Notes under the pieces: generated by a model
The model's database searches: none
What the model was told of the DNA's origin: nothing
The model's input: only the letters and a program-made list of their open reading frames with translations
Shown: one piece after another, positions 25,517-38,292 of the stretch
Layout: each line of letters begins with the position of its first letter
Numbering within the stretch: position 1 is the stretch's first letter
Assembly (NCBI GenBank): GCA_965248775.1
Contig: OZ252150.1
Coordinates: 372,001-436,000 of the forward strand
Source of the DNA: JBHHUI01 sp965248775
Lineage (GTDB): Bacteria; Chloroflexota; Anaerolineae; Anaerolineales; JBHHUI01
DNA length: 64,000 nt
Direction: 5' to 3'
Made by a program: the position numbers and the translations under genes

Positions 25517-26422
25517 TTATCCACGTTCCGCCAGGACTGCCTGACCCCGCAGAGCTTTCAGGGATTGGTTCGTGTTTCGAATACGTGCTTTCCATTCATG
25601 GCCCCACGGAGCCCACACGGGCGCGTCATCCATCCACTTTTTATAGGTAGATTCCCAGGCGCGCCCTTCTACAAGCATCCAATCCAATAGTGTTACAACG
25701 CTGTTGGCGACACCGGCGGCATCGAATAACGAATTGGCAATCTGCATGCGGTTGCTAAAAGGCAGCGGCAGTCCCAGATCGCGTGCCCAGAATCCAAGCC
25801 GGGCGCGCGAGAGAAACCAGCCACTACGCACCGGGATGGTGAGCTGCCGGACGACCTTGTTGATTGTCAGTTCTTCGTCGCTTGGAGAAAGTTCGAATGT
25901 CTCGGTTTGTAGCGCTGGAATCTTCGGGAGTGTTTCTTCAACCGAACCGGCCAGCGAAAAAAGACAATTGCGAGTTTGCCTGGCAAGCACCTTGTAAAAG
26001 GCATGGGCGGAGGGCTCGCGTTCCACTGCCAGGCAAAATATTGGCGCCCAATCGAGCAGAGCGGGGAGTGTACTCGCTTGCTGATCCGGAGCGTGCTCGA
26101 GAAAGCCAAGCAGCAAGCCGATGTGATCGAGGCCGCCGACCGCGCGGAGTGCTGCTGGGGAATATCCTGCTTCCGAGAAGATAGCCTGCAATTCCTGCGC
26201 GCGTTCTCCGTTGAGTTCTCCCCATGGGTCGAGAAAGGCGCTGGCATACGGAAAGACATTGAGCAGGAGCAGGTCAGTGAAGCCCGTGGCCAGTTCGTCG
26301 AGGGATGGTCTTCTAGGATCGAAAACCTCGGAAAATTCCTCCTGGGCTGCCAGAGATTCCATCAGTGGTTCGGTTGGCTCGTTTAGCCACAATTCCATCA
26401 GCGTCCGTAAAGGGATGCTCAT
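25517..26422 (-). CDS. TorD/DmsD-like molybdoenzyme chaperone
   Basis: A 301-residue all-helical protein with a TorD-family core: SLDELATGFTDLLLLNVFPYASAFLDPWGELNG early on and an LRAVGGLDHIGLLLGFLEH helix resembling the family's signature ExDHI-type motif. TorD proteins bind and protect apo-molybdoenzymes until cofactor insertion. The obvious client is the molybdopterin oxidoreductase encoded upstream at 30254-33091. The C-terminal third is longer than in E. coli TorD. Confidence 0.75.
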   Translation of the reverse strand: MSIPLRTLMELWLNEPTEPLMESLAAQEEFSEVFDPRRPSLDELATGFTDLLLLNVFPYASAFLDPWGELNGERAQELQAIFSEAGYSPAALRAVGGLDHIGLLLGFLEHAPDQQASTLPALLDWAPIFCLAVEREPSAHAFYKVLARQTRNCLFSLAGSVEETLPKIPALQTETFELSPSDEELTINKVVRQLTIPVRSGWFLSRARLGFWARDLGLPLPFSNRMQIANSLFDAAGVANSVVTLLDWMLVEGRAWESTYKKWMDDAPVWAPWGHEWKARIRNTNQSLKALRGQAVLAERG

Positions 26423-26461
26423 ATTTGGTCTGCCAGTTCGTTAGTAAGTGTAGAGAGCCAA

Positions 26462-29400
26462 CTACGCTTCGAGCGCGCTGAATTCCTCTAACAGCGCAAC
26501 CATGGTTCTGCCTAAAGTCAGTTCCTGTCCCTTTTTTTGCGCGGCGGCGTATGTGTTCGCAGATAGGTCCGCCATCAGGCGCGCCTCCAAGATTTGCAGC
26601 AGATGCAAGTGCTGCCACCAACCCTGCGGACAGGCCGGATGCGCCCGGGCCAATGCTAGTATTTCCACGGCTCGCTCTGATCGTCCAGATGCAGAGATCA
26701 GCCAAGCAAAGGCCGGCACATAGAACAGCAGGATGGCCGCGTCTGGATGTTCGCGAACCTGAACGCTTACCTTTAATTGCTTTAGCGATAGCGACCGAGC
26801 CAGATCCGTGTCACCCCGGCCACACGCGGCCAGAACCTGTGCCCACGAAGCAAGCGTCTCATCAATCAACGGGAAGCGCGCCTGCTGGGAAAACACTTCG
26901 CCGGCTTGAGCAGATGCCCGGTCGTACGCACCGATCGTCGCGTTGATTAGGCCGGCAAGGGCATTGTTTGCCGCAACATCCCATGGTCGGCCGCTTTCAG
27001 CAGCAAATTGACTCACTTGCTGGCTGGTGTCATTCGCGCTCTCAAGCTCGCCGCGAATCAGTTCTAATGCGCCGAGATAAATCAGACTGATAATGAGCGG
27101 GGTACTGGGATAACCTTCCGAACGTAAGGTTTGTCCGTCCACGCGCGCCTTTTGCATAATCTGTGTGACCGCAGAATAATCGCCGGATCCGGTCAATTGC
27201 TGGACGCCAAGAAGGAGCTGCGCGCTAGATGAATTAATTCGGTCGCCGGTGGACCGACCCAAATCCAGAGATTCTTTGGCTGCTTGGCTGCCCTCGGCAT
27301 CCCGACCAACGCCGAACAGCATATAGGCGCGCACGAGCAGAGCCCAGATCAGGCGCGGATCTTCTAATTGGCGGTAGAGATCAACGGCCGCCGCGTGTAC
27401 CTTAAACCCGGCTTCAAAGCCTTCTTTGCGTACGATAACCGGAGCAAGCCGCTCTAGCGCAACGGCCTCCTCAAATTTATCGCCGCTGGCGCGGAACAAC
27501 GCCACGTGCTCAGCAGCATCCACAGCCGCGCGGTGTGGCTCTCGGAGCAACAATCGGTTCATGATTCGGGCGCGCAAAAGGACAATATCTCGCTCGGTAT
27601 CATCATCATCATCATCGCCGGCAGTGGTCTTGGGTAAATTTTCCAAAGTATGATCGAATACTGATACTGCTTCCAAATCGCGGCCACTGATTTGAAGGAA
27701 AAGGTATAAGCTCTGCAACGCCTGCGCTAGCAGTTCAATATCGGTTTGGGCAACCGCCCAACGCCAGGCTGCGCGGATGTTTTCGTAATCTGCAGCGATC
27801 GCCGCAAATTCATCCCATTTGTGGTACATGCTCGATTTCGCGTCTTGAGCGGCCACCCAATGTAGGAAGTGACGAGCGTGCACCGTCCGCAGCGCATCTT
27901 CATCTCCAGTTTCGGACAATTCCTCTGCACCGAACTGGCGCAAGAGTTCGTGCATTTGATAACGGTCCGCCGTAGGGTCATAATGAAGCAACGACTTGCC
28001 CACCAGCCGGGCCAGAAGCCGCAGCGGCGTGTCTGTAACTGCTCTCGCCGCCGCGCGTGTGAATCCGCCTCGAAAGACTGAAAGCTGCGCGTAGAGCGTC
28101 TGTTCCCGAGTGTCCAACAGATTCCAGGTGTAATTGAATGTCGCCCGCATGCTGCGCTGGCGGGCCGGTAAATCGCGAAACTCTGTTTCGAGAAAATCCA
28201 GATCACGTTCAATCTGAGCGCGGATTTCCGTAATTGAAAGCGAATCTACCCAGGCGGCTGCCAGGACGATTGCAAGTGGCATACCCTGAACCTGACTACA
28301 AATCGCTTCAATCTCAGCGAAGTCTTCCGGTCGCAGTACATAGCGGGCCTGCGCGCGGCGGGCGGCCTGTCGGAAGAGCTCTGTAGCCGGATAATCCGCA
28401 GCCTCGTCAGCTTCCCCAGTCTCGCCCAATCCCGGCTGGTTGCCCTGTCTCGGCCTCGGGATACCGACCTAGTTCGTTCGTCCTGACCCAGTACGTTCAG
28501 GACTGGGTGACTGGGCGTTCGGTACTGGGTGAGGTGGCGCCAGCGCCAGACCGCTGATCGGAAACAAAACCTCCCCTTGAAGGTTCAGCTTCTCCCTGGA
28601 GGTGACACACAGCTGGCAGCCCGACGCTGCCTCCGAAACATCAGCCACAAAATCTGCGCCGCCATCCAAAAGGTGCTCGAAGTTGTCCAAGATAAGCAGC
28701 ATGGATTTGCGACGGAGATACTCGACGATCTGCGTGCGCGGGTCGCCCTGCTCGTGGAAACGGTAGTCAATTGCACTGGCAATGGCCACCGGAATATCGT
28801 CTGGATCACTGAGCGGGGCCAGCTGGAGGAAGAAGATACCGTCTGGAAACTTCGGGACGGAGCCTGATGCTGGTATTGCATTGAGCTGGCTGGCCGCCTC
28901 GACGGCCAGTCGGGTTTTCCCCATACCGCCGGCGCCAACAACTGTTACCAAGCAAGTGTCGCTATCCAACAGCAAATCGGTTAATTCCTGCAGCTCGACA
29001 CTCCGTCCGACAAATGGAATTGCCGATGGGGGTAGATTGTTGGCAAGTCGCGTATCAGGCTCTGCTTCTGCAGCCGGCTCCTGCAGATGACCGTCCCGAA
29101 CAGCTTCAAACAGGGCAAACGTCTCCGGCGCAGGCGGAACACCTAGTTCATCTGCCAGCACGTCGGTGCAGTGGTCGAATTGCGCCAGCGCGGCGCTGCG
29201 ATCGCCTGTATGCGCCAGGGCAGTCATAAGCTGGCGGTGGGCGGCCTCGCGCCAGGGTTCGAGGTCTAATTGTCGGCGAGCAATGGTTTGGACGATAGAA
29301 AACTCACCCTCCGAAAGGTGCTGTTCGGCCAATTCATATAGCGATTCTAATGCAAGTCGGTTCAGCCGTTCCCGTTCCCGTCGGAGCCAATCTAGAAATT

Positions 29401-29818
29401 CGCGACTTTCGCATGCGAATCTGGGCAACAGTTCGCCGGAATAAATCTTCGCAGCTGCTTCGAAATTCCCCGCCTCGAGAGCATCCACGAATTGCTGAAC
29501 ATCCAGCCGATAGTCCGCATCGGGATTGAATTGGACCGATTGGCGATCTACGCGCAGAAATTGAGCCGTGCCCGCTTTTTCCTCACCTAAGGTGCGCCGC
29601 AATTGGTATATCGACTGACGAAGATTCCGCCTCGCAACTGTCTCTGTCTCATCGGGCCACAGCAGCGTCGCGAGTGAATCACGGGCGTGGGCTCGATCAG
29701 TCTCTAGCACAAGATAGACCAACAACGCCTGGACGTTTACCGATCGAAAGTGGGCGCGCGGATTACCGCCCACACTTACTCGAAACGCGTTCAGAAAATT
29801 CAGCTCCAACGCAGCCAT
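26462..29818 (-). CDS. BTAD/AfsR-type transcriptional regulator with an internal TAG
   Basis: One frame of 1118 sense codons interrupted only by TAG at 28469-28471. Before the stop: an OmpR-like winged helix (residues 1-95), a BTAD helical domain (about 96-250) and an NB-ARC ATPase with Walker A VVGAGGMGKTR and LLILDNFEHLL. After it: the rest of the ATPase (ICSQVQGMPLAIVLAAAW, LLDTREQTLYAQLSVFRGGF) and TPR-like repeats. The stop lies in a linker that also holds copies of the mini-palindrome (28463-28532). So the gene is either inactivated or produces a truncated DNA-binding half and a separate C-terminal half. It lies between molybdoenzyme and chaperone genes. Confidence 0.85.
28463..28532. 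repeat. CCCAGT/ACTGGG mini-palindromes (copy c, nested)
   Basis: Two palindrome cores lie side by side: CCCAGTACGTTCAGGACTGG (28487-28506) and CTGGGCGTTCGGTACTGGGT (28511-28530). They are preceded by ATACCGACCTAGTTCGTTCG, the same sequence found in the IS4 insertion. The in-frame TAG of the BTAD gene falls inside this segment. Confidence 0.7.
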
Positions 29819-29848
29819 TACCGCATTGTAGGTATTGCCCAGCCTTTG

Positions 29849-29864
29849 GTCAACGCGCGTTGAC
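29849..29864. promoter_or_regulatory. 16-bp perfect palindrome upstream of the BTAD gene
   Basis: GTCAACGCGCGTTGAC is an exact palindrome 30 bases upstream of the BTAD start, in the region shared with the divergent small gene. It is a good candidate for autoregulation or for another dimeric regulator. Confidence 0.45.
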
Positions 29865-29954
29865 GATAATGCCTAACTCTGTTTACGATCTGCTGACGGG
29901 CAATGTGTATGGTTTTTTCAATTCGCTGGCCATTACACGCAAAGGAGCCGAAAA

Positions 29955-30164
29955 ATGAAGAGCTATGACTATATGAGAGGGCTTGGATGGGCATTTGGTA
30001 TTTACGGGCCGCCATGGGACCTGTGGCTGCAGGGGTTCGAGGAAGACAGCATCGAAAACGAACTCCCACAAATATTTGAAAGCAAGCGCCTGCAGGTAGC
30101 CGCAGTTGCGGTTTGGCTTTTCGCTCGCGCCATGGCAATCTTATTAGCCAGCAGCCTGCGTTAA
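29955..30164 (+). CDS. Small protein, 69 aa
   Basis: ATG 29955 is preceded by AAAGGAG at the ideal distance. The product is 69 residues: an aromatic N-terminus (MKSYDYMRGLGWAFGIYGPP) and a C-terminal hydrophobic helix (VAAVAVWLFARAMAILLASS), so it is probably membrane-associated. It is the only plus-strand gene between the molybdoenzyme gene and its neighbouring regulator. Family unknown. Confidence 0.5.
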   Translation: MKSYDYMRGLGWAFGIYGPPWDLWLQGFEEDSIENELPQIFESKRLQVAAVAVWLFARAMAILLASSLR

Positions 30165-30253
30165 TCAGTGCTATTCAGGCAAGAATTAATACGGCGGGTT
30201 TCATGTGGAGTCCGCCGTAACCGCTGTTCTTCCTGACAACTGAAGTGCTATGT

Positions 30254-33091
<2,838 letters not shown>

Positions 33092-33117
33092 GATTACTTA
33101 GCTCGACTTTGTACGTT

Positions 33118-34514
33118 TCAAGTAGCGTAACAAGCCATATTTAGCAGAGAATCGAGCAATGCGCGCGGGACTTTTACGATATCGGGCTGCGACGGCGACA
33201 TGGAAAAACCACTTGCCATCGGCCAGAGTTCACGCCGCACAGTTGCGATTGCATCAGAGAATGTTGGCAAAGGTTTGGCATACCAGGCAGCCGTTCGCAC
33301 AGGGATTGGGTCATGCACATGCAACTTGTGAGCCGCCAGCGTGATCCAGGAAAACAGTCCTAGCAGCACCGGCGTGACGCGCGCGATGGCGGCATCGGAC
33401 CACTGGCGCTGTGTCTCAACTCCGAGGTGGGCGCGCACTTCTTCGAACGTGACTTCCAGCTGCCAGCGTTGTACGAACCAGGTGATGACCTGTACCGGGT
33501 CAGCCCAGCGGTCCGTGCACAGCAAAGCTTGCGGCTTGAATTTGTCCTCCGGGTCGCGGATGAGAACCCAGCGCAGCGGCACAGTGGGCATCCCGCCGTG
33601 ATACCAGACCGCCGTGCCGGCGGTGATTTCTACCGTGCGTTGTTTGTTGCTGTACCAGGCGACCGTGGTCTTCGTCCAAGCCGTTTCCGGGTCGTTGCAA
33701 TGTGGGTAAGCGGGCCCCCTTCCAGTGACCCAGGCCCCACTGGACTGGGTGCGCCGTGGCCAGCCGAGCTGTTCGGGCTTGCGCGGCGGTGCCGGTTGAT
33801 ACAGGGCTGCGTCCAGACGCAGACGTGTGACGACCGCCACCGGCTCGGAGAGCGACTGACAGGCATGCAGGAATTCCAGCGCGGCGTAGCTATTGTCGGC
33901 CACAAGCACCAACTTTCGGCTGGGCAACCAGCGGCGCAGCTGGAAGACCATTTGGCGCGCCCAGTCGAGTACCGTTTTATGAGCGCGCGCTTTGTCCGCA
34001 TAATATCGCTGAGAAGGCGCCAACAGTGTAAACACTGGCAGCGCCCACACGCGTATCGCCCATGGAATGTGTACAAGCCACATCAGGCTGATCCAGCGCA
34101 AGCCGCTGGCCTTCACGAAGTGACCCCCGCTCGAACGCACGGCGTCGCGATAGATGCCGCGCGCCTTGATACGACGACCCCAGCGACGTTCGATAGTTTC
34201 ATCGATTCCAAACACCAAAGTCTCGTCACCGTAATCAAAGTGCTGCAAAAGCAACGCAAGCAACAATTGGCTCAACTTACGTGCCGACCAGGTCGCGCGA
34301 TTGAGCACGTGGTGAAACTTCGCAAAATTACCGGCACTGCTCAGCCCCACACTTGCCGGGTACGGCAGTACTCGGTTACGCGCAGCGCAGCCGTCACCGT
34401 CCGCAAGTGCGGCGTCAGGATCGAACCGACCAGAAGCACCAGAGCTTTCCACCAAGTGCGCTTTTCGAACACTGTCGCGAAGGGCTTTAGCAAGTCTATA
34501 ATGTCCGTGGGCAA
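33118..34514 (-). pseudogene. IS701-family transposase, frameshifted
   Basis: The N-terminus (from TTG 34514: LPTDIIDLLKPFATVFEKRT, then TPHLRTVTAALRVTEYCRTR) runs in one frame to a TGA. The rest (SSAGNFAKFHHVLNRATWSA, GIDETIERRWGRRIKARGIY, LVLVADNSYAALEF, then FVQRWQLEVTFEEVRAHLGV) is in the next frame; one extra G in the four-G run at about 34345 would join them. All the catalytic blocks of an IS4/IS701-type DDE enzyme are visible. A mini-palindrome copy (33728-33750) adds residues TQSSGAWVTG within the protein. Confidence 0.8.
33722..33750. repeat. CCCAGT/ACTGGG mini-palindrome (copy d)
   Basis: ACCCAGGCCCCACTGGACTG then GGT, with an overlapping CCAGTG / CACTGG pair, lies inside the IS701-like transposase frame. 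It is in frame, so the transposase reads through it. Confidence 0.55.
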
Positions 34515-34582
34515 GGTCAGCTTACCTTGCCTTTCTATTTATGAGAAATCAGTCCCCAAATGTACAAAGTCGAGCTTAGGTT

Positions 34583-34648
34583 CGAAGGTCAATGGTCAAA
34601 TGCTGAAGGTTGAAGGTCGGACTTTTGACTTTAGACCTTTGACCTTCC
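34583..34648. repeat. Palindromic heptad array
   Basis: Just outside the IS, the sequence parses into heptamers AGGTCAA, TGGTCAA, ATGCTGA, AGGTTGA, AGGTCGG, then the opposite orientation ACTTTTG, ACTTTAG, ACCTTTG, ACCTTCC. The two halves can pair over most of their length. It ends next to the stop codon of the ferredoxin/NrfD gene. Confidence 0.7.
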
Positions 34649-34654
34649 TTTAGT

Positions 34655-36229
34655 TTAGCTGTTTGGAACATCCTGGGGTGCCATCACAAAAGCCCACTCA
34701 TAGAAGAACATACCGACAATGGCAAGTAGAGCGCCCCCTGCCAGCAACGGTAGAGGTGTTGTCGAAGTCAGCCCTAGCCAGGTAAGGAGCAGCGGCATTA
34801 CCAGCCCCAACCAAATGGCAGTCCGATAATGGCGGCTGTAGCGGCCAAAGCGGATCATATGTGCTGCTGCGCTCGCGACTTGACTCGCATGCGGCACGGA
34901 AAATTCTCCACCAATGGTAATGAGTAAATTGACAAGTACACTGGCACCAAAAGTCCAGCCCAATGCCCGGATAGCCTCAGGTCCAGGGTCGCTCAGGAAT
35001 GCAAGCAACAGCAACGCGCCCGAACCGGTCATCAGCGCCTGTACGAACAAGTGCCAAGGGAGTTGTGCGCTTTGCCAGAGATCGCGACCCTCGGCTTGTC
35101 CAAACAGCCATGCCGTGTAGACCGCACTGAGCACGGCGAGCACTACGCCCGGCCAAATCAATAATTTCGCAAACTGCTCAAAGCCCAGCAATTGTCCAAG
35201 CAAGAACAGACCCGCAAGGCCAGAAAAGCCAATCAAGATAAATGCACCCCGTGTAAGCCAAGAGCGCCATTGCGGCCGGATTAAGATTGTCCAGAAACGA
35301 TCCGGGCGATCTAAGTCCCAAACGAGCAATCCGGTTGTGGCGGCAATGAAGACGATCGCTACAAAGGAGGCGATTGTTGTAAACAGCGCATGGTCGGGAA
35401 GAAGGCCGAGCGCAATGCCGGCAGCTCCGACAATAAACGCCCCTGCGCCAATGGACTTGGTTACCAGGTATGCCGGTACCTGCCAGTGCCAGGGCACACG
35501 ATGTGGCGCGTTGTAGGTCTCGCGCGGATTGCTTGTCGAGCGCATCATCGCCGTGGCGGCATTGCCTTCGCCGATTGAAATAGGCCCGCGCCAATCTTTG
35601 TGACCCTTGCTGTTGTATTCATTGGGATGTTGAGCCCACAACTGGCCGCCGCTCGGATCAGCCGCGCCCGGGATGATGCTACTCTCCTCGGCGTCGATAT
35701 ACCAGAGCTTGGGCAGCGTATTCTGCTCGGGCTTCCGAGCACGCACCTGATGCTGGCGGAGCAGCTGCGATATTTCGCTGCCTGCATCCTCGATGTCACC
35801 CGAGATGATTGCATGTTCAGGGCAGACGACAACACAGGCTGGTTCAAGCCCAACTTCGGTGCGGTGGGCACAGAAATGGCATTTGGCGGCTGTGTGGCTG
35901 TCCGGGTCAATATAGATCGCGTCGTACGGGCAAGCTTGCATACATGCCTTGCAACCGATACATCGATCACTGTCAAATTCCACGATGCCATCCGGGCGCT
36001 GGAACATAGCAGTTGTCGGGCAGATGTGCACACAAGGTGGGTTGGCACAGTGGTTACAGCGCGTGACCTGGAAGAATCGGCGCGTATCCGGGAATGCGCC
36101 CTTTTCTACATATTTAACCCAGGTGCGATTAACGCCGATCGGTACTTCGTTTTCGGATTTGCACGCTGTAGAACAGGCATGGCAGCCGATACATTTGCGG
36201 TTGTCGATCAGGAAGCCAAATTGCGGCAT
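34655..36229 (-). CDS. Ferredoxin-NrfD fusion, electron-transfer and membrane-anchor subunit
   Basis: A 524-residue fusion. Residues 1-190 are an NrfC/PsrB-like ferredoxin with four cysteine quartets, the first being Cys13/16/19/23, then RCNHCANPPCVHICP, RCIGCKACMQACP and KCHFCAHR...ACVVVCP. Residues 245-524 form about eight membrane helices of the NrfD/PsrC type. It should pass electrons between the quinone pool and the molybdenum subunit at 30254-33091. In most bacteria these are two proteins. The IS between this gene and the catalytic gene probably breaks the operon. Confidence 0.88.
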   Translation of the reverse strand: MPQFGFLIDNRKCIGCHACSTACKSENEVPIGVNRTWVKYVEKGAFPDTRRFFQVTRCNHCANPPCVHICPTTAMFQRPDGIVEFDSDRCIGCKACMQACPYDAIYIDPDSHTAAKCHFCAHRTEVGLEPACVVVCPEHAIISGDIEDAGSEISQLLRQHQVRARKPEQNTLPKLWYIDAEESSIIPGAADPSGGQLWAQHPNEYNSKGHKDWRGPISIGEGNAATAMMRSTSNPRETYNAPHRVPWHWQVPAYLVTKSIGAGAFIVGAAGIALGLLPDHALFTTIASFVAIVFIAATTGLLVWDLDRPDRFWTILIRPQWRSWLTRGAFILIGFSGLAGLFLLGQLLGFEQFAKLLIWPGVVLAVLSAVYTAWLFGQAEGRDLWQSAQLPWHLFVQALMTGSGALLLLAFLSDPGPEAIRALGWTFGASVLVNLLITIGGEFSVPHASQVASAAAHMIRFGRYSRHYRTAIWLGLVMPLLLTWLGLTSTTPLPLLAGGALLAIVGMFFYEWAFVMAPQDVPNS

Positions 36230-36330
36230 AAGAGCGCTCTCGCTTTACGGCGAATATGAAGGCTGGTATTCTAATCGCGCATCATCAGAGTGGCAAATAT
36301 GGGCGAACCTCTGAAATAATGAGGAAAACA

Positions 36331-37470
36331 ATGAAGATCAATATTATCGGTGGCGGACCAGCCGGATTGTATTTTGCAATCCTGATGAAGAACATCGATC
36401 CTTCTCATGAAATTACGGTTGTGGAACGCGACGGGCCGCATGATACCTTTGGATGGGGGATCGTCTTCTCAGACAAGACGATGGACTATCTCCATCATAA
36501 CGACAAAGCCACGCACGATGAAATTCAGTCCACCTTTGAAGTCTGGGACAATGTCGATATCGTCTATCGGAGCGAGCATATCACCATTGGAGGCAACCGC
36601 TTTTCCGGGATAGGACGACTAGCATTCCTGAATATTATGCAGCGCCGCTGTGATGCGCTCGGGGTGGACCTACGCTTTAACACTAATGTGGAGGCTGTTG
36701 CTGATTGGAAGGATTGTGACTTACTCGTGGGTGCAGATGGCGCAACGAGTCTGGTGAGAGAGACATATGCTGAGCAATTTGGCGCGTCTCTTGAGCATGG
36801 GAAGAATACGTTCGTGTGGTTGGGAACCGAGCAGCCGTTCGATGCATTAACTTTGACTCTGCGTCAGAATGCTGTCGGGGCATTTCTGGCACATTCCTAT
36901 CGCTTCAATAAAACGACGAGCACGTTTATTCTCGAATGTATCGGCGAGGCTTGGAAGCACGCCGGGTTTGAGAACATGACTACTGATGAGGCTTGCCGCT
37001 ATCTGGAAGATCTATTCCACGCTGATTTGCATGGCAACGCACTGCTTACCAACGATTTTTTTCGTTGGCGGCAATTCCCAATTGTGAATAATCAGAATTG
37101 GAGTTTTGAAAACGTGGTTCTGTTGGGCGACGCGCTCCACACTGCACATTTCTCGATCGGTTCGGGGACGAAACTGGCATTGGAAGATTCAATTGCACTG
37201 GCAACGAGCATGCATGCGGGTGGGGCTCTGCCAGCTGCCTTGAAAGCCTTCCGCGAGATGCGTGAACCTTCAAAGCAAAAAGTATTGCAGGCCGCCTACG
37301 AGAGCATGGTGTGGATCGAAAGGATGGACGAACGGCTGGGACTCGAGCCGATTGAATTCGCATATGAGATGGTGACGCGCAGCAAGAGAATCGACTTAGA
37401 GAAGTTGAAGCAACGCGCCCCTGAATTTGTCGCGCGCTATGAGACCTGGCAGCAGAATCAAACAGACTAG
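36331..37470 (+). CDS. FAD-dependent monooxygenase, aryl-CoA hydroxylase type
   Basis: A 379-residue class-A flavoprotein monooxygenase. It begins MKINIIGGGPAGLYFAILMK with the GGGPAG dinucleotide loop, has ERDGPHDTFGWGIVFSD and VGADGATSLVR, and closes with GDALHTAHFSIGSGTKLALE. This N-terminal pattern is that of salicylyl-CoA 5-hydroxylase and anthraniloyl-CoA monooxygenase, which hydroxylate aromatic CoA thioesters. ATG 36331 is preferred because GAGGA lies just upstream. It lacks the C-terminal old-yellow-enzyme-like domain of anthraniloyl-CoA monooxygenase. It fits the aryl-CoA theme further right. Confidence 0.8.
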   Translation: MKINIIGGGPAGLYFAILMKNIDPSHEITVVERDGPHDTFGWGIVFSDKTMDYLHHNDKATHDEIQSTFEVWDNVDIVYRSEHITIGGNRFSGIGRLAFLNIMQRRCDALGVDLRFNTNVEAVADWKDCDLLVGADGATSLVRETYAEQFGASLEHGKNTFVWLGTEQPFDALTLTLRQNAVGAFLAHSYRFNKTTSTFILECIGEAWKHAGFENMTTDEACRYLEDLFHADLHGNALLTNDFFRWRQFPIVNNQNWSFENVVLLGDALHTAHFSIGSGTKLALEDSIALATSMHAGGALPAALKAFREMREPSKQKVLQAAYESMVWIERMDERLGLEPIEFAYEMVTRSKRIDLEKLKQRAPEFVARYETWQQNQTD

Positions 37471-38282
37471 CCGATGGCAGCACGCACTTGACGGGCGAGT
37501 GCTCCGAACTCGCTAGTGTAGGTCATCTCCAACTCTCGCGGACGAGGCAGCTTTACATCTAATGCCAAGCGTATTCGGCCCGGGCGGGGTGTGAGCACGA
37601 GCACACGGTCGGCGAGAAACACCGCCTCTGTGATCGAATGCGTTACAAACACAATCGTTGGCCGGCTCTTACTCCAAATTTCCAGCAACGTTAACCCCAT
37701 CTTCTCCCTTGTAAGCGCATCGAGCGCGCCAAAAGGTTCGTCCAGGAGCAACACGTCGGGGGCGTGGATGAGCGCGCGTCCAATGGCAACCCGTTGTTCC
37801 ATACCTCCCGAAAGATCGTGCGGATAGGTATCGGAAAATTCCTCGAGACCGACAAGTTCAACCATTTCGATTGCGCGTGAACGTGTGAGGGGAGCCGTTC
37901 GATTCCTCAGTTCCAGAGGTAGGCTGATATTTTGGATGACAGTGCGCCAGGGCATCAGATTGGCTTTTTGAGATACGAGTCCGATGCGGCGACGCGGACC
38001 TACAAGGACCTCCCGCTCGAATAACATCTTCCCCTCTGTTGGTGACAACAACCCGGCCATCACTTTGAGTAATGTTGTCTTCCCGCAGCCCGACGGTCCC
38101 ACCACACCAATGATCTCGTGGCGAGCGACAGTGAATGACAGATCCGCGAGGGCACGCACTCCCCCGTTGTCAGTTGGGTAGATATGGCTCAATCCTTGCG
38201 CTTCGAGAAGCGGCCCGACTCCGACCTTGTCGGCCTGGATAGCTTCCTGGCGATCAGTTCGCATGGGTTGCGTTGCAGACAT
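37467..38282 (-). CDS. ABC transporter ATPase (nitrate/taurine/NMT1 type), flavin import
   Basis: A 271-residue ATPase with Walker A GPSGCGKTT (residues 62-70), signature LSGGMEQRVAIGRAL and Walker B VLLLDEPFGALD. It is the third gene of a minus-strand operon after an NMT1-type binding protein and a permease, all downstream of an FMN riboswitch. It should energise uptake of riboflavin or a related flavin. Its 3' end overlaps that of the converging monooxygenase by four bases. Confidence 0.88.
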   Translation of the reverse strand: MSATQPMRTDRQEAIQADKVGVGPLLEAQGLSHIYPTDNGGVRALADLSFTVARHEIIGVVGPSGCGKTTLLKVMAGLLSPTEGKMLFEREVLVGPRRRIGLVSQKANLMPWRTVIQNISLPLELRNRTAPLTRSRAIEMVELVGLEEFSDTYPHDLSGGMEQRVAIGRALIHAPDVLLLDEPFGALDALTREKMGLTLLEIWSKSRPTIVFVTHSITEAVFLADRVLVLTPRPGRIRLALDVKLPRPRELEMTYTSEFGALARQVRAAIG

Positions 38283-38292
38283 CGAGATGAAA

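Larger units (their letters stand above)
33098..34578 (-). mobile_element. IS701-like insertion sequence
   Basis: About 1480 bp bounded by inverted ends that share AGCTCGACTTTGTAC (left at 33100-33114, right at 34562-34576 in reverse). It carries one DDE transposase gene on the minus strand. It starts seven bases upstream of the molybdoenzyme start codon and separates that gene from the ferredoxin/NrfD gene. No clear target duplication was found; the terminal bases are ambiguous. Confidence 0.8.
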
